Shown piece by piece: positions 25,388-34,161 of a stretch of DNA of 64,000 bases. Below the pieces are notes generated by a model. That model had not been told where the DNA came from. It saw only the letters and a program-made list of their open reading frames with translations, and made no database searches. Within the stretch, counting starts at the first letter, position 1. Each line of letters starts with the position of its first letter. The stretch comes from Paludibaculum fermentans (GTDB taxonomy: Bacteria > Acidobacteriota > Terriglobia > Bryobacterales > Bryobacteraceae). The position numbers were made by a program, and so were the translations under genes. Where the stretch lies: assembly GCF_015277775.1 (NCBI RefSeq), contig NZ_CP063849.1, positions 2,108,001 through 2,172,000 on the forward strand, written 5' to 3'.

Positions 25388-26596
25388 TTACCCCTCCGAC
25401 AGCGCCGGCTTCGTTTCCATTACTCCGGAGCCGGTCTTCTTGTCGCTCTGCCCCAGGCCCGCGATACGAGCCGAGAGCTGTTCAATGCTCCGGCCCAGGT
25501 CACAATCGGCCGGCAGCGGTTCAGCCCGCGTCACCACTTTGTGCAAAGCATAGTAGTCGTTCGGAAACGACGCGAACACCGAGCACGTGAAGATCTTCTC
25601 CATGTCCGCGGTCGAGATGTCGGCCTTCCGGTTCACCCGGTTGACCACCATCTGAAACCGGTCCTTGCCGTAGCCCAACTGGCCCAGCATGGCGACGGCG
25701 CGCCGGGCAAGGTGCAGGCTGGGCAGCTCCGAAGTCGAGACGAGATACGATTGATCCGCCTCCGACAGCACAAACAGGCTCAGCCGGTGGAATACCGTGG
25801 GCAAGTCCACCACCACCCAGTCGTAGAGCATGCGGGCATACTCCAGGACGTCGTGCAGACGGCTGAACTCGATCGAATCCGACATGGCCGTATCCGGCGC
25901 CGCCAACACATCCAACCCACCTGCGTTCACTACAAACGAGGACCAGAGACCCGGATCCAACTGCTCAGACCGTTCCAGGGCATCCATCAGCGAGTACGTC
26001 GGATTCACCTTCAACGCAAACGCAATCGACCCGCTCAGGATGTCGAAGTCCGCCAGCAGCACCCGCTTCCCGGTCATCCGCTTCAGGCAGTATGCCGTCT
26101 GCGTGGCCAGCGTCGAGGCCCCGGATCCAGGCTTCGCCGACGAGAACGTGATCACCTTTCCGAAGTCCTGCTTGGAGTGGCCCTCAGGCTCCCGCATGCG
26201 GCAGATCCGCGCCGTTGCTTCCTTCTGCGCCGCCACGTCGAACGGCTCATACAGGAACTCACAAGCCCCTGCCCGCAGGCTCTGAATCAGCACCTGGGGA
26301 TCGTTGTCGTTGTGGACCCCGATCACCTGAATCGCCGGCTGGAAACCAGCGATGAACCGCATCAGCCGGAGCGCCACATTCAGATCTGTGGCGACATCCA
26401 GCAACACGACCTCAGGTTGTATCTGCCTCAACCGGATCTCCAGCGTCTGCTCCATCGGATAGCTCTTCAGCTCCGACAGAACCTCGAAAACCCTGGATTC
26501 GGCAAGCGACAACTGAAGGCGTCGGGCCATCTCGCGGTCCTCTGCTATGAGCAGAGCCGTCAATGATGGCTCTCGAACTGTGCCACGGCCCTTCAT
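25388..26596 (-). CDS. cpaE: CpaE/TadZ-type localisation ATPase of the Tad system
   Basis: 402 residues. The N-terminal receiver-like domain (about 10-130) keeps an Asp at residue 67 (VVLLDVAT) but is probably an atypical, non-phosphorylated domain, as is common in TadZ. The ParA/MinD-like ATPase domain follows with a deviant Walker A (SSAKPGSGAST, about 152-162), VLLADFDILSGSIAFAL and DWVVVDLPTVFHRL. CpaE/TadZ proteins place the Tad machinery in the cell. GGAGATCGC directly before the ATG supports the start at 26596. It lies between the secretin gene and cpaF. Confidence 0.9.
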   Translation of the reverse strand: MKGRGTVREPSLTALLIAEDREMARRLQLSLAESRVFEVLSELKSYPMEQTLEIRLRQIQPEVVLLDVATDLNVALRLMRFIAGFQPAIQVIGVHNDNDPQVLIQSLRAGACEFLYEPFDVAAQKEATARICRMREPEGHSKQDFGKVITFSSAKPGSGASTLATQTAYCLKRMTGKRVLLADFDILSGSIAFALKVNPTYSLMDALERSEQLDPGLWSSFVVNAGGLDVLAAPDTAMSDSIEFSRLHDVLEYARMLYDWVVVDLPTVFHRLSLFVLSEADQSYLVSTSELPSLHLARRAVAMLGQLGYGKDRFQMVVNRVNRKADISTADMEKIFTCSVFASFPNDYYALHKVVTRAEPLPADCDLGRSIEQLSARIAGLGQSDKKTGSGVMETKPALSEG

Positions 26597-26639
26597 GCGA
26601 TCTCCAACATGTGTGTTTGTACGCGTCTCGGCCGCGGTG

Positions 26640-28046
26640 TTACTTAACTGGTGCGGTCCGCTTCATCGCATCCTTCTGGATCTGGGCCGGATCACCCTTG
26701 ATGATCTTCGCGCCCGAACCGGTGTTGGACGATTGCGGCATACCGTTCGGCAACATCATCGGATTCAGGAAGCCGCCCGGCAGGCTCGGCATCAGTTTCT
26801 GATCCGCCGCGTTAAGCGGTTCCACAAACTCAGGCGTCACCAGCACAATCAGTTCCGTCTTCTGGCGGTTCTCATTGCGGCTCTTGAACAGCTGCCCCAG
26901 CAGCGGGATGTTGGCCAGGCCCGGCATCTTGGCAAATACTTCATTGGTGCGGTCATCCACCAGCCCGCCAATGATGAAGCTCTGCCCGGGTCCGAGTTCG
27001 ATCGTCGATTCCACACGGCGAGTCGCCAAGGCGGGAATCACGAATCCGCTCACCGACACGGCGTTCGCCAGGTCGATGGTGGAAACCTCAGGCTTCACGT
27101 ACATCTTCAGCGTGCCGTTCTCGGTCAGCGTCGGATTGAACGTCAACCGGATGCCATACTCGCGGAACTGGATCGTCACCGCGCCCGAATTCGCGCCGCC
27201 CTGCAGCACCGGAACCGGGAACTCGCCGCCCACCAGGAAGCTGGCTTCCTTGCCGTTGCTCGTAATGAGATTGGGCTCGGCCAGGATCTGGAGCATGCCC
27301 TGCTGTTGCAGCAGTTTCACAAACGCGGCCAGGTTCAGGTCCGGCCGGAACGCGAAGACGTTGAGCGCGTCCGTAATGCTGAACGAATTCTCCCCACCGA
27401 TCGAGTTCGCCTTGATTGAGCCAAACTGGCCCGTGCCGACGCTGCCCACCGTATTCAGGGCGCCCAGCGACGTAAGGTTCACCGCGAACTGATTGGAGTA
27501 GTTCCGGTTCAACTCGGCAAACTTCACCCGCAGCATCACCTGCTTCTCAATCGGCCCGGCCTTCACCCTCAAATTGTTCACCACGCTCTTGGCCATCGGG
27601 GTGATATAGGCCACAAGCCGGTCGACCACAAGCTGGCTCGACACTGTACCCGTGATCGAGATGGTGTCCTTGGCGCTGGCTACCTGGATGTCTTCCTTCG
27701 GGAACGCATCGCGGATCAGCTTTCGTGCCGGCTCCAGATTCTGCTCCACATTGATGTTGTAGAAGTTGCGCTGTCCCGACTTCGCCCAGATCACCAGCGT
27801 CGCGGCGCCAAGACCCTTGGCGTGCAGCAGGATCTCCCGCGTGGAAACAGGCACGTAGTCCACTACTTCCGGATTCGACGTCGAGATCCGGTTCACATCC
27901 TCCGGGTAGTCGATGACCACGCTCTTGCCCAACGTGACGCGGATGTCTTCCGCCCCACCCTGCGCGTGCAGAGCCTGTGCTCCGGATACCACGATAATGG
28001 CCAGCCCAACGGCCAGGCCAAGCGCGAGTTTGACGATTCGTTTCAT
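26640..28046 (-). CDS. cpaC: Outer-membrane secretin of the Tad system (CpaC/RcpA)
   Basis: 468 residues with signal peptide (KLALGLAVGLAIIVVSGAQALHA). The N-terminal pilus-type domain (about 33-103: DIRVTLGKSVVIDYPEDVNRISTSNPE split over the family consensus) precedes a BON-like segment (DTISITGTVSSQLVVDRLV) and the secretin domain (about 230-420), with the family marks LAEPNLITSNGKEASFLVGGE, RLTFNPTLTENGTLKMYVKPEVS and FIIGGLVDD. It forms the outer-membrane ring through which the fimbria passes. The C-terminal 50 residues are Pro/Gly/Met-rich and variable. It starts five bases after the cpaB stop. Confidence 0.93.
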   Translation of the reverse strand: MKRIVKLALGLAVGLAIIVVSGAQALHAQGGAEDIRVTLGKSVVIDYPEDVNRISTSNPEVVDYVPVSTREILLHAKGLGAATLVIWAKSGQRNFYNINVEQNLEPARKLIRDAFPKEDIQVASAKDTISITGTVSSQLVVDRLVAYITPMAKSVVNNLRVKAGPIEKQVMLRVKFAELNRNYSNQFAVNLTSLGALNTVGSVGTGQFGSIKANSIGGENSFSITDALNVFAFRPDLNLAAFVKLLQQQGMLQILAEPNLITSNGKEASFLVGGEFPVPVLQGGANSGAVTIQFREYGIRLTFNPTLTENGTLKMYVKPEVSTIDLANAVSVSGFVIPALATRRVESTIELGPGQSFIIGGLVDDRTNEVFAKMPGLANIPLLGQLFKSRNENRQKTELIVLVTPEFVEPLNAADQKLMPSLPGGFLNPMMLPNGMPQSSNTGSGAKIIKGDPAQIQKDAMKRTAPVK

Positions 28047-28051
28047 GGCGC

Positions 28052-28990
28052 TTACTGGTTCCTTCCGGCGTCGTCGTTCGATTTCTTGCTGGCTACGTTC
28101 TCGACTCTCTTGTCGATGCCGCGAATCGTAATGATCTGGTCAGGCACAGGAGCCGGTGGCGGAGCGGCCACGGGCGTGGCGGCCACGGCCACGGGCTGCG
28201 GCCGGGGCCGGGGCCGCCTGGCCACCAGTCCATCCGGATCGTCCGAGTTCTGCCCATTCCCGCCACCTGTCATCCGGCTGTGGCTGCCATATAGGGTCGA
28301 AAGGCTCAGCCCTTCCGTCTTCTCGATGTTCTGGTCGCCGCCGTTGCGCAGCACCAGTTGGATGCGGCCTTCATTGCCGGCCAGCGTCAACAACTCAGCC
28401 TGCTGCGGCGTCACCAGCACGGTCACGTTCGGCGCGTCCACCGGCTTGCCCGACTGGTCGGTCTGCATCATCTGGCCCGATGACAGCACCAGGATGTTCT
28501 GCAGCACCGTCTTCGTCACCGTCGTCCCATTGCCCGGCGGATGGCCCGTGATCAGCACGTCCACGCGCATTCCAGGCAGCACGTAACCCGCCACGCCCAC
28601 CACGTCGTTGACGCGAACCGTCACGGCTCGCATACCGACGGGGATGATCGGCGCCAGGCCTACGCCGCTGCCGCGCTGCGCCAGGCGGCCTTCGCTGATC
28701 GGCTCTTCAGCCAGGATCGAGGACACCACCGGACGGTCCAGCACGTCTTCCGGCTTGCTGAACGCACCCTTGGGGAACGCCTGCACTGGTACCTTGATCA
28801 CCTTCACGTCCGCCGTCTTCACGGTGAGGCCCACCGGCAGCGGCCGCGCGGCGATTACCATATCTCGCAGGTCGCTGACCTCCTGCTTCTTTGGGCCGTT
28901 GGCCCGCGAGGTCATCTGGTAAAAGATGCTGCTGACAACCAGAGCAAACACCAGACTCACCCCGAGTACTGTTAGAAACCTGCGATCCAT
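28052..28990 (-). CDS. cpaB: Flp pilus assembly protein CpaB/RcpC
   Basis: 312 residues. N-terminal TM anchor (RRFLTVLGVSLVFALVVSSIFY), then an SAF/beta-clip domain (VIAARPLPVGLTVKTADVKVIKVP, around residues 47-70), then the RcpC segment (GMRAVTVRVNDVVGVAGYVLPGMRVDVL), typical of CpaB/RcpC. It is a periplasmic partner of the secretin. The C-terminal 60 residues are Pro/Ala/Arg-rich and likely disordered. The start is the ATG at 28990, with AGGAGG eight bases upstream; 60 bases of further open frame have no such site. It is the first recognised Tad gene of the operon. Confidence 0.9.
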   Translation of the reverse strand: MDRRFLTVLGVSLVFALVVSSIFYQMTSRANGPKKQEVSDLRDMVIAARPLPVGLTVKTADVKVIKVPVQAFPKGAFSKPEDVLDRPVVSSILAEEPISEGRLAQRGSGVGLAPIIPVGMRAVTVRVNDVVGVAGYVLPGMRVDVLITGHPPGNGTTVTKTVLQNILVLSSGQMMQTDQSGKPVDAPNVTVLVTPQQAELLTLAGNEGRIQLVLRNGGDQNIEKTEGLSLSTLYGSHSRMTGGGNGQNSDDPDGLVARRPRPRPQPVAVAATPVAAPPPAPVPDQIITIRGIDKRVENVASKKSNDDAGRNQ

Positions 28991-29207
28991 TTTCTTGCCT
29001 CCTGATCCATGGCCTTGACCGTCGCCGGTATAAGGCGCTTTGCCATCCAATTTCGATGTCCAGCCCCGTGGGCCGTGGATCGTGTCTCCACTCCACCGCG
29101 TTGCACCATCGATAGGCCCGCGGAGTTAAGCTGCCGGACTCCACTTCCGGCTCGCCTCCACAGTGCCAGCGGGCAGCCTGTACCACCGGCCGCCTCCATC
29201 GCCTTCA

Positions 29208-29441
29208 TCACATACGCCTCCGGGAACGTCCGCTCCGCGCATACTCGGAGCGCCGCTCTCTGACAGGCTCCAGCGGTCCGGGCAACAATGGCCCCGCCGC
29301 AAAGCCCGTCGCCAGCGCGAAGGAGATCAAATCCTCGCCTGAGGGCAGCCGCCATTCGCAGTCCGCCGCCATGCCGCGAGCCACTACATTCGCCAGTGGT
29401 GCTTCCATCTCCAAACGGGATATCGCCGTGCCGGGGGTCAT
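29208..29441 (-). CDS. Possible small gene ahead of cpaB, unknown
   Basis: A 77-residue frame with AGGAG seven bases before the ATG at 29441, 29 bases after the stop of the upstream membrane-protein gene. The predicted product (start MTPGTAISRLEMEAPLANVV, including DLISFALATGFAAGPLLPG) ends in a very basic tail (RSGRSRRRM) and has no family I recognise. GC at third positions is only moderately high. The adjoining 28991-29207 has open frames in two other phases with plausible protein-like stretches, so a frameshifted or decayed gene is an alternative. I see nothing else in 28991-29470. Confidence 0.3.
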   Translation of the reverse strand: MTPGTAISRLEMEAPLANVVARGMAADCEWRLPSGEDLISFALATGFAAGPLLPGPLEPVRERRSEYARSGRSRRRM

Positions 29442-29470
29442 CAACGTCTCCTGTGCATCTTTCGGCTGTC

Positions 29471-31111
29471 TCAAGGATTTTCATTAGCCCCCGCATCCGT
29501 GTTTTCAATCCTGGCCCGGGCCTCTCCGACCCCCTCCGCCGCACGCCGCCGGAACACGATCGCCTTGCCGTCGTCTTCCACCACCTGCCACTCGCCCGAT
29601 TCCTTCAAAACCGTCGCCAGCGGCGATTTCACCTTCAGCAGGGCCGCCGTGAAGCCGTACTTCCGCATCACGTCCCGCCAGCGGTATTCCCCGGCCATCA
29701 TCTGCGCGTATTCCTTCGTCAGCGCCTCGCCGTAAAAGTCACTGCGCCCGTCGAAGAACACCTTTTGCTGCGGATAGAACTTGTAGATCAGGTAGTCCGC
29801 CCATTGGTCTTCCGTCGCCACCCGCGACGTCTTCAGCAGGTCCGCGTGCCGCGCCGCCATCTTGGTCGGAAACCGGAAGCTCGGAAAATCCGTCGGCCAA
29901 GGGATCGGCAGAATCGGCAAGGCAATCAAAATAAAGGGGATCACTGCCCAGACGCTGGTCCGTTGCAGGCCCGGCTGCGCCTCGCGCGCCAAACCCTGCA
30001 GAATCCCCAACGTCGACTTCTTCCCTGCTCCGCTGGTCCAGGCCATCCAGGCTCCCTGGATCTCATCGGCCAGAAACGGCAAAGCCAGGGCTACAAAAAT
30101 GGGAATATGCCGGGCCGACACTAAGGAGGAGTGCGCCCAGAACAGGATCAGCAGCGGCCCGACGAACTGCTTCCGCCGTAAGGCCCACCCGGCCCCCACC
30201 AGCGAGGCCAGCATGATCAGCTCGAACTGCGACATGTTCTCTGACCGGAAGCTCGGCGACTGGAACTCGCTCACCATATCCTTGATCCAGCCGACGCTCA
30301 GGTACTCCGCCATGTGGGCATGCAGCCGCCACCCATACGGGTTCAGCAGCGACGCCCCCACACAGGCCGCAGCCAGCAGAAGATAGCGCTTTACCGTCGC
30401 CCATTGCGCCGTTCCGAACCACGCCTCCAGCGCCGTCCCCACCGCCACCAATCCCAGAATCGAGATCAGCGCCAGCCACCCGCCATGCAGATTCGTCCAC
30501 ACGGCCGTCACCGGCACCAGCGCCCAGATCCACTTCGTCGGCTTCTTCAGATCCGCCTGGATCAGCCAACTGCACCCTGCCACCAGCAGCAGCGTCCAAA
30601 GATGCGGACGCGCCAGCAGATGCACCGTGGCCGACCCGAAGCCCATCAAGGCAAGCGGTAATGCAATGAAAACATTAGCCCCACGCCACACCATGTGGCG
30701 GAAAATCAACCCGCAGAACAAAGCCGAACAGAGGATGCCGAACAGCAGCACGCCTTTCATCCCCGCCGCCGAATGCATCAGCGAGAACAGAATGTCCGAC
30801 AGCCACTCCCACGCAAACCACGCCTGGCCCGGCTTTGTGAACGAGAAAATGTCGCCGCTGACAAACTGGCGGTGCTGCAGGATCCAATCCCCGGTCCGGA
30901 TGTGCCAGCCCGTGTCGCCATCAAAGAGCAACAGGCCCGTGCCGCCGTCCGCCAACCCGAAGAACCAGAACGGCAGCGACACAAACAGCAGGTCGAACAG
31001 CGAGGGCCACAGCCACCGCGCCAGGCCGCCCTTTTCCATCGCACCGATCCCGGTTCCCGGCACGGGCAGCGCCGCGCTCTGTCCCGCCATGGGATTGCTG
31101 GAAGTGGCCAT
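29471..31111 (-). CDS. Multi-pass membrane protein with glycosyltransferase-C-like features, paralog 1
   Basis: 546 residues with about 10-12 TM segments and a soluble C-terminal part of about 120 residues. The first loop contains DGDTGWHIRTGDWIL followed by EWLSDILF, an acidic/histidine loop of the kind seen in GT-C-type polyprenyl-sugar transferases, and NLHGGW and HSSLVSARHIP in later loops. The C-terminal domain (DQWADYLIYKFYPQQKVFFDGRSDFYGE) is conserved in the neighbouring paralog. The enzymatic role is inferred only from loop pattern and topology. AGGAGG precedes the ATG, partly inside a hairpin. It lies upstream of the Tad genes on the same strand and could modify the pilin or surface glycans. 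Confidence 0.8.
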   Translation of the reverse strand: MATSSNPMAGQSAALPVPGTGIGAMEKGGLARWLWPSLFDLLFVSLPFWFFGLADGGTGLLLFDGDTGWHIRTGDWILQHRQFVSGDIFSFTKPGQAWFAWEWLSDILFSLMHSAAGMKGVLLFGILCSALFCGLIFRHMVWRGANVFIALPLALMGFGSATVHLLARPHLWTLLLVAGCSWLIQADLKKPTKWIWALVPVTAVWTNLHGGWLALISILGLVAVGTALEAWFGTAQWATVKRYLLLAAACVGASLLNPYGWRLHAHMAEYLSVGWIKDMVSEFQSPSFRSENMSQFELIMLASLVGAGWALRRKQFVGPLLILFWAHSSLVSARHIPIFVALALPFLADEIQGAWMAWTSGAGKKSTLGILQGLAREAQPGLQRTSVWAVIPFILIALPILPIPWPTDFPSFRFPTKMAARHADLLKTSRVATEDQWADYLIYKFYPQQKVFFDGRSDFYGEALTKEYAQMMAGEYRWRDVMRKYGFTAALLKVKSPLATVLKESGEWQVVEDDGKAIVFRRRAAEGVGEARARIENTDAGANENP

Positions 31112-31128
31112 GTGACCGCGAGATCCTC

Positions 31129-31159
31129 CTGAGGCTGGGACCTGAGAGGTCCCTCAGGT
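31129..31159 (-). promoter_or_regulatory. Hairpin overlapping the ribosome-binding site of paralog 1
   Basis: GGGACCT (31138-31144) pairs with AGGTCCC (31148-31154), and CCTGA (31129-31133) with TCAGG (31155-31159), in the untranslated leader. On the minus strand the outer arm takes up half of the AGGAGG (31131-31126) that precedes the ATG at 31111, so it could limit translation. Confidence 0.35.
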
Positions 31160-31197
31160 TTAGATCGGCGCGGAGAGCGGAAACAATTAGCCCACGG

Positions 31198-32757
31198 CTA
31201 CTTCCTGGGCAGAAAGAATAGGGCCTTCTTGTCCTCGTCCGCCAGCCGCCATTCCGGCGCCTGGTTCAGGACGCTCGCCAGCGGACTCCGCCGGTCCACT
31301 AGAAATGCCGTAAACCCATACTTCTGGGTGAGTTGCCTCCAGTTGTAAGGGGCATTCAGCAGATTGCAGTAATCCCGCGCCAGCTTCTCGCCATAGAAGT
31401 CGCCGCGCCCATCCACAAACACCTTCTGCCGCGGAGACGACCGGTAGATCAGATAGTCCGCCCATTGATCCGAGGTAAACACCCGCGCCCGCGCCAGCTC
31501 CTCCCGGTGCCGCTCCACCATCTGGATCGGGAACGACTCCGCCGTCAGGTTGTCCGGCCACCGGATGGGCGCCCACGGAACCGCCAGAAACGGCAGCACG
31601 GCCCATGCACTCGCCCGTGCGATCGCCGGCTGCGCATCGCTGGCCATCCCCCGCAGAATCCCCGCCATCGACTTCTTCCCCGCCCCGCTAGTCCAATCCC
31701 GCCACAGCCGGCCCAGTTCCTCCGCCACCGCGGGCAGCGCCAGCGTCAGGAACAGGGGAATATGCCGCGCCGAGACCAGGCTCGAGTGAGCCCAGAAGAG
31801 AATCAGTACGGGCCCCACCAGTTCCTTGCGCCGCACCATCCGGCTCACCGCCAGCAGCGAGCCCAGCAGCACCAGCTCGAACATCATCATGTTCTCTGAG
31901 CGGAACACCGGAGACTTGAACTCGTTCGTCAGCTCCTTCACCCACGCCGCGTTCAGGTACTCCAGGACATGCGCATGCAGGTGCCACGAGTACGGATTCA
32001 CCAGCGACGCCGCCAGGCACGCGCCCGCCAGCCCGGTATACCGCCACACCGTCTTCCATTGCGCGGCACCCAGCAGGGTCTCGGCCGCCTTCGCCGCCGC
32101 CACCAGCCCCAACACTGCCACCAGGGCCAGCCAGCCGCCGTGCAGATTCGTCCAGAGCACGGTCAACGGCACCAGCAGCCAGATCCGCCGGCCCGGACTC
32201 TTCAGATCCCGCTGGATCAGCCACCCCGACAGTGCCAGCAGCACCATCGTCCAGACATGCGGACGCGCCAGCAGGTGGACGCTCGCCGCTCCAAAGCCCA
32301 GCATCGCCAGTGGAAACGCGATGAAGATGTTGGCGCCCCGCCACACCATCTGCCGGAACAGCAGCGCCAGGTACACGGACGACAGCGCAATCGTCAGCAG
32401 CACCAGCCCCTTCATCCCCAGGGCCGAGTGCAGCCCCGAATACAGCACGTCGCTCAGCCACTCCCACGCAAACCAGGGCTGCCCGGCCTTGCTGAACGAG
32501 AACAGGTCCTCGCGCACAAACTGCTTGTGTTGCAGGATCCAGTCGCCCGTGCGGATGTGCCAGCCCGTATCACCGTCCGACAGCAGGGACGACGCCACAT
32601 CACCCGAGAGTCCGAAGAACCACAGCGGCAGCGCCACCACGATCACGTCGAACAGCGACGGCCAGAGCCAGCGCCGCCAGGCGGAGACCCTCGCGGCCGG
32701 CATCGGCGCGCTGAGCGTGCCCGAGTCATGACCAGGTGTCGAAATGTAAGTGGACAT
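31198..32757 (-). CDS. Multi-pass membrane protein with glycosyltransferase-C-like features, paralog 2
   Basis: 519 residues, clearly homologous along its whole length to the gene 86 bases downstream: RWLWPSLFDVIVVALPLWFF against RWLWPSLFDLLFVSLPFWFF, the same DGDTGWHIRTGDWILQHKQF loop, EWLSDVLYSGLHSALGMKG, HLLARPHVWT, TNLHGGWLAL, HSSLVSARHIP and the C-terminal DQWADYLIYRSSPRQKVFVDGR domain. It is therefore a tandem duplication that has diverged. The function is unknown; a role in adding glycans outside the membrane is suggested by topology only. It is probably the first gene of the minus-strand run leading into the Tad operon. Confidence 0.82.
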   Translation of the reverse strand: MSTYISTPGHDSGTLSAPMPAARVSAWRRWLWPSLFDVIVVALPLWFFGLSGDVASSLLSDGDTGWHIRTGDWILQHKQFVREDLFSFSKAGQPWFAWEWLSDVLYSGLHSALGMKGLVLLTIALSSVYLALLFRQMVWRGANIFIAFPLAMLGFGAASVHLLARPHVWTMVLLALSGWLIQRDLKSPGRRIWLLVPLTVLWTNLHGGWLALVAVLGLVAAAKAAETLLGAAQWKTVWRYTGLAGACLAASLVNPYSWHLHAHVLEYLNAAWVKELTNEFKSPVFRSENMMMFELVLLGSLLAVSRMVRRKELVGPVLILFWAHSSLVSARHIPLFLTLALPAVAEELGRLWRDWTSGAGKKSMAGILRGMASDAQPAIARASAWAVLPFLAVPWAPIRWPDNLTAESFPIQMVERHREELARARVFTSDQWADYLIYRSSPRQKVFVDGRGDFYGEKLARDYCNLLNAPYNWRQLTQKYGFTAFLVDRRSPLASVLNQAPEWRLADEDKKALFFLPRK

Positions 32758-32842
32758 GGCGGGGCGCTCGTCTTCGCGGACCGCATCCGGCGCCCGCTAT
32801 CTATCCAGATCGGCGCCCGGCCCGCAAACGTTTAGCCTGCCA

Positions 32843-34093
32843 TCACCATTGCACCAGCCACACCGCCGCTCCGGTCACGTACATGGCGGCAAAGCCGATC
32901 GCCACGCGCAGCCCAAAGGCGCGTCCGCCGCTCGAATAGGCCACCACCGCCTTGAAGATCGCATTGGCCGTCAACGAGATCAGGACGCCCGCCACCGCCA
33001 GCCACGACGCCGTCTGTCCATCCCGCAGCAGGCCGCTCAAGGTGAAAGCGATCGCATCCACATCCACCGAACCGCCAATCGCGCTCGATGCCAGCAAGCC
33101 CGAAGTGCCAAACTCCGTCGTCATCCCCCGAGCCACCAGCCGCACCAGGGCAAACAGCACGCCGAACTGGATCGCCGGCAGCAGCCGCAGCGGGTTGCTC
33201 AGCTTCACCGCATCCGGAGCCGGCACCGACGGAGCCGTAATGCCCCGCCTCAACCAGTACGTCGCCGCCACTCCGGCCAGCGTCATCACGCTCAGCAGCG
33301 GGACACACGCCAGCGCCAGCGGACCTCCGGCCAGCCACAACAGCGCCGCCACTCGCGGAAACTGCACCGTATTCGCCAGTACCGTCGCCATGGCCAGGCT
33401 CCGGATTCTCTCCGGTTCCTCATGTGCCTGCCGAGCGAACGCAGTCGTCGCCGCCGTCGTCGACCCGATCCCGCCCAGCACCGCCGTCAGCGGCAGCCCC
33501 CGCTCCTCCCCCAGGAACTTCTGCAGGAAATACCCCAGGTAAGAGATCGAACAGACCAGAATGACGAAAATCCAAACCCGGCGCGGTTCAAAGAACGCGT
33601 ACGGACCATAGCTCCCCTGAGGCAGCACCGGCAGGATCACGAAAATCACGGCCAGGAAGCGGAGTGTGTCGAAATACTCACCCTCCGTCAGCGATTCCAG
33701 GAAGAACTTGCGCAGCGGCTCCCGGGCATCCAGGAACAGCGCCAGGATCACGGTCAGCGCAATCGCCAGCTCAGACCCCCAACTCAGCCCCGGTGTCGCC
33801 GTCAGCACACACAACAGAAAGGTGACCACCGCCACGATCTCGGTCGTGATGCCCGTCCGGCCCGGGGTCTGGATCCGGAAAATCGCCACCAGCGCCGTAA
33901 ACGCCAGCAGCGCCGTGCACGTCAGCCAAGGCACATTCAAGATGCCGCACACTCCGCCGGCCAACCCGATGCCGATGAAGTCCCGCAGCCCCGCGTGCCG
34001 CTCCTTCCGGTCAGTCTCCCGTTCGATGCCGACGATCAGTCCAATCAGCAGCGACTCCCCCATCGCGATCCAGGCCGGAGGTAGATGATCCAT
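32843..34093 (-). CDS. MgtC/SapB- and DUF4010-type membrane protein
   Basis: 416 residues with about 12 TM segments. The N-terminal part has the MgtC/SapB hallmark GLIVGIERETDRKERHAGLRDF; the C-terminal part matches DUF4010 proteins (GLPLTAVLGGIGSTTAATTAFARQA, TSGLLASSAIGGSVDVDAIAFTLSGL). Proteins with this architecture are widespread but not biochemically assigned; MgtC relatives affect growth at low Mg2+ and virulence in pathogens. It stands alone between two differently oriented groups, 68 bases from a divergent small membrane protein. Confidence 0.85.
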   Translation of the reverse strand: MDHLPPAWIAMGESLLIGLIVGIERETDRKERHAGLRDFIGIGLAGGVCGILNVPWLTCTALLAFTALVAIFRIQTPGRTGITTEIVAVVTFLLCVLTATPGLSWGSELAIALTVILALFLDAREPLRKFFLESLTEGEYFDTLRFLAVIFVILPVLPQGSYGPYAFFEPRRVWIFVILVCSISYLGYFLQKFLGEERGLPLTAVLGGIGSTTAATTAFARQAHEEPERIRSLAMATVLANTVQFPRVAALLWLAGGPLALACVPLLSVMTLAGVAATYWLRRGITAPSVPAPDAVKLSNPLRLLPAIQFGVLFALVRLVARGMTTEFGTSGLLASSAIGGSVDVDAIAFTLSGLLRDGQTASWLAVAGVLISLTANAIFKAVVAYSSGGRAFGLRVAIGFAAMYVTGAAVWLVQW

Positions 34094-34161
34094 AGCTTCC
34101 GGCCCTATTCTGCCTCATCCTGGCTTGAAAATGCGACCCCTTCTGCTCTACCCTTGGTTCG

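Noticed and set aside
32750-34084. A 444-residue plus-strand frame opposite the DUF4010 gene
   Set aside because: Translation is a run of Arg, Gln and His repeats without any fold; a shadow of the membrane protein gene.
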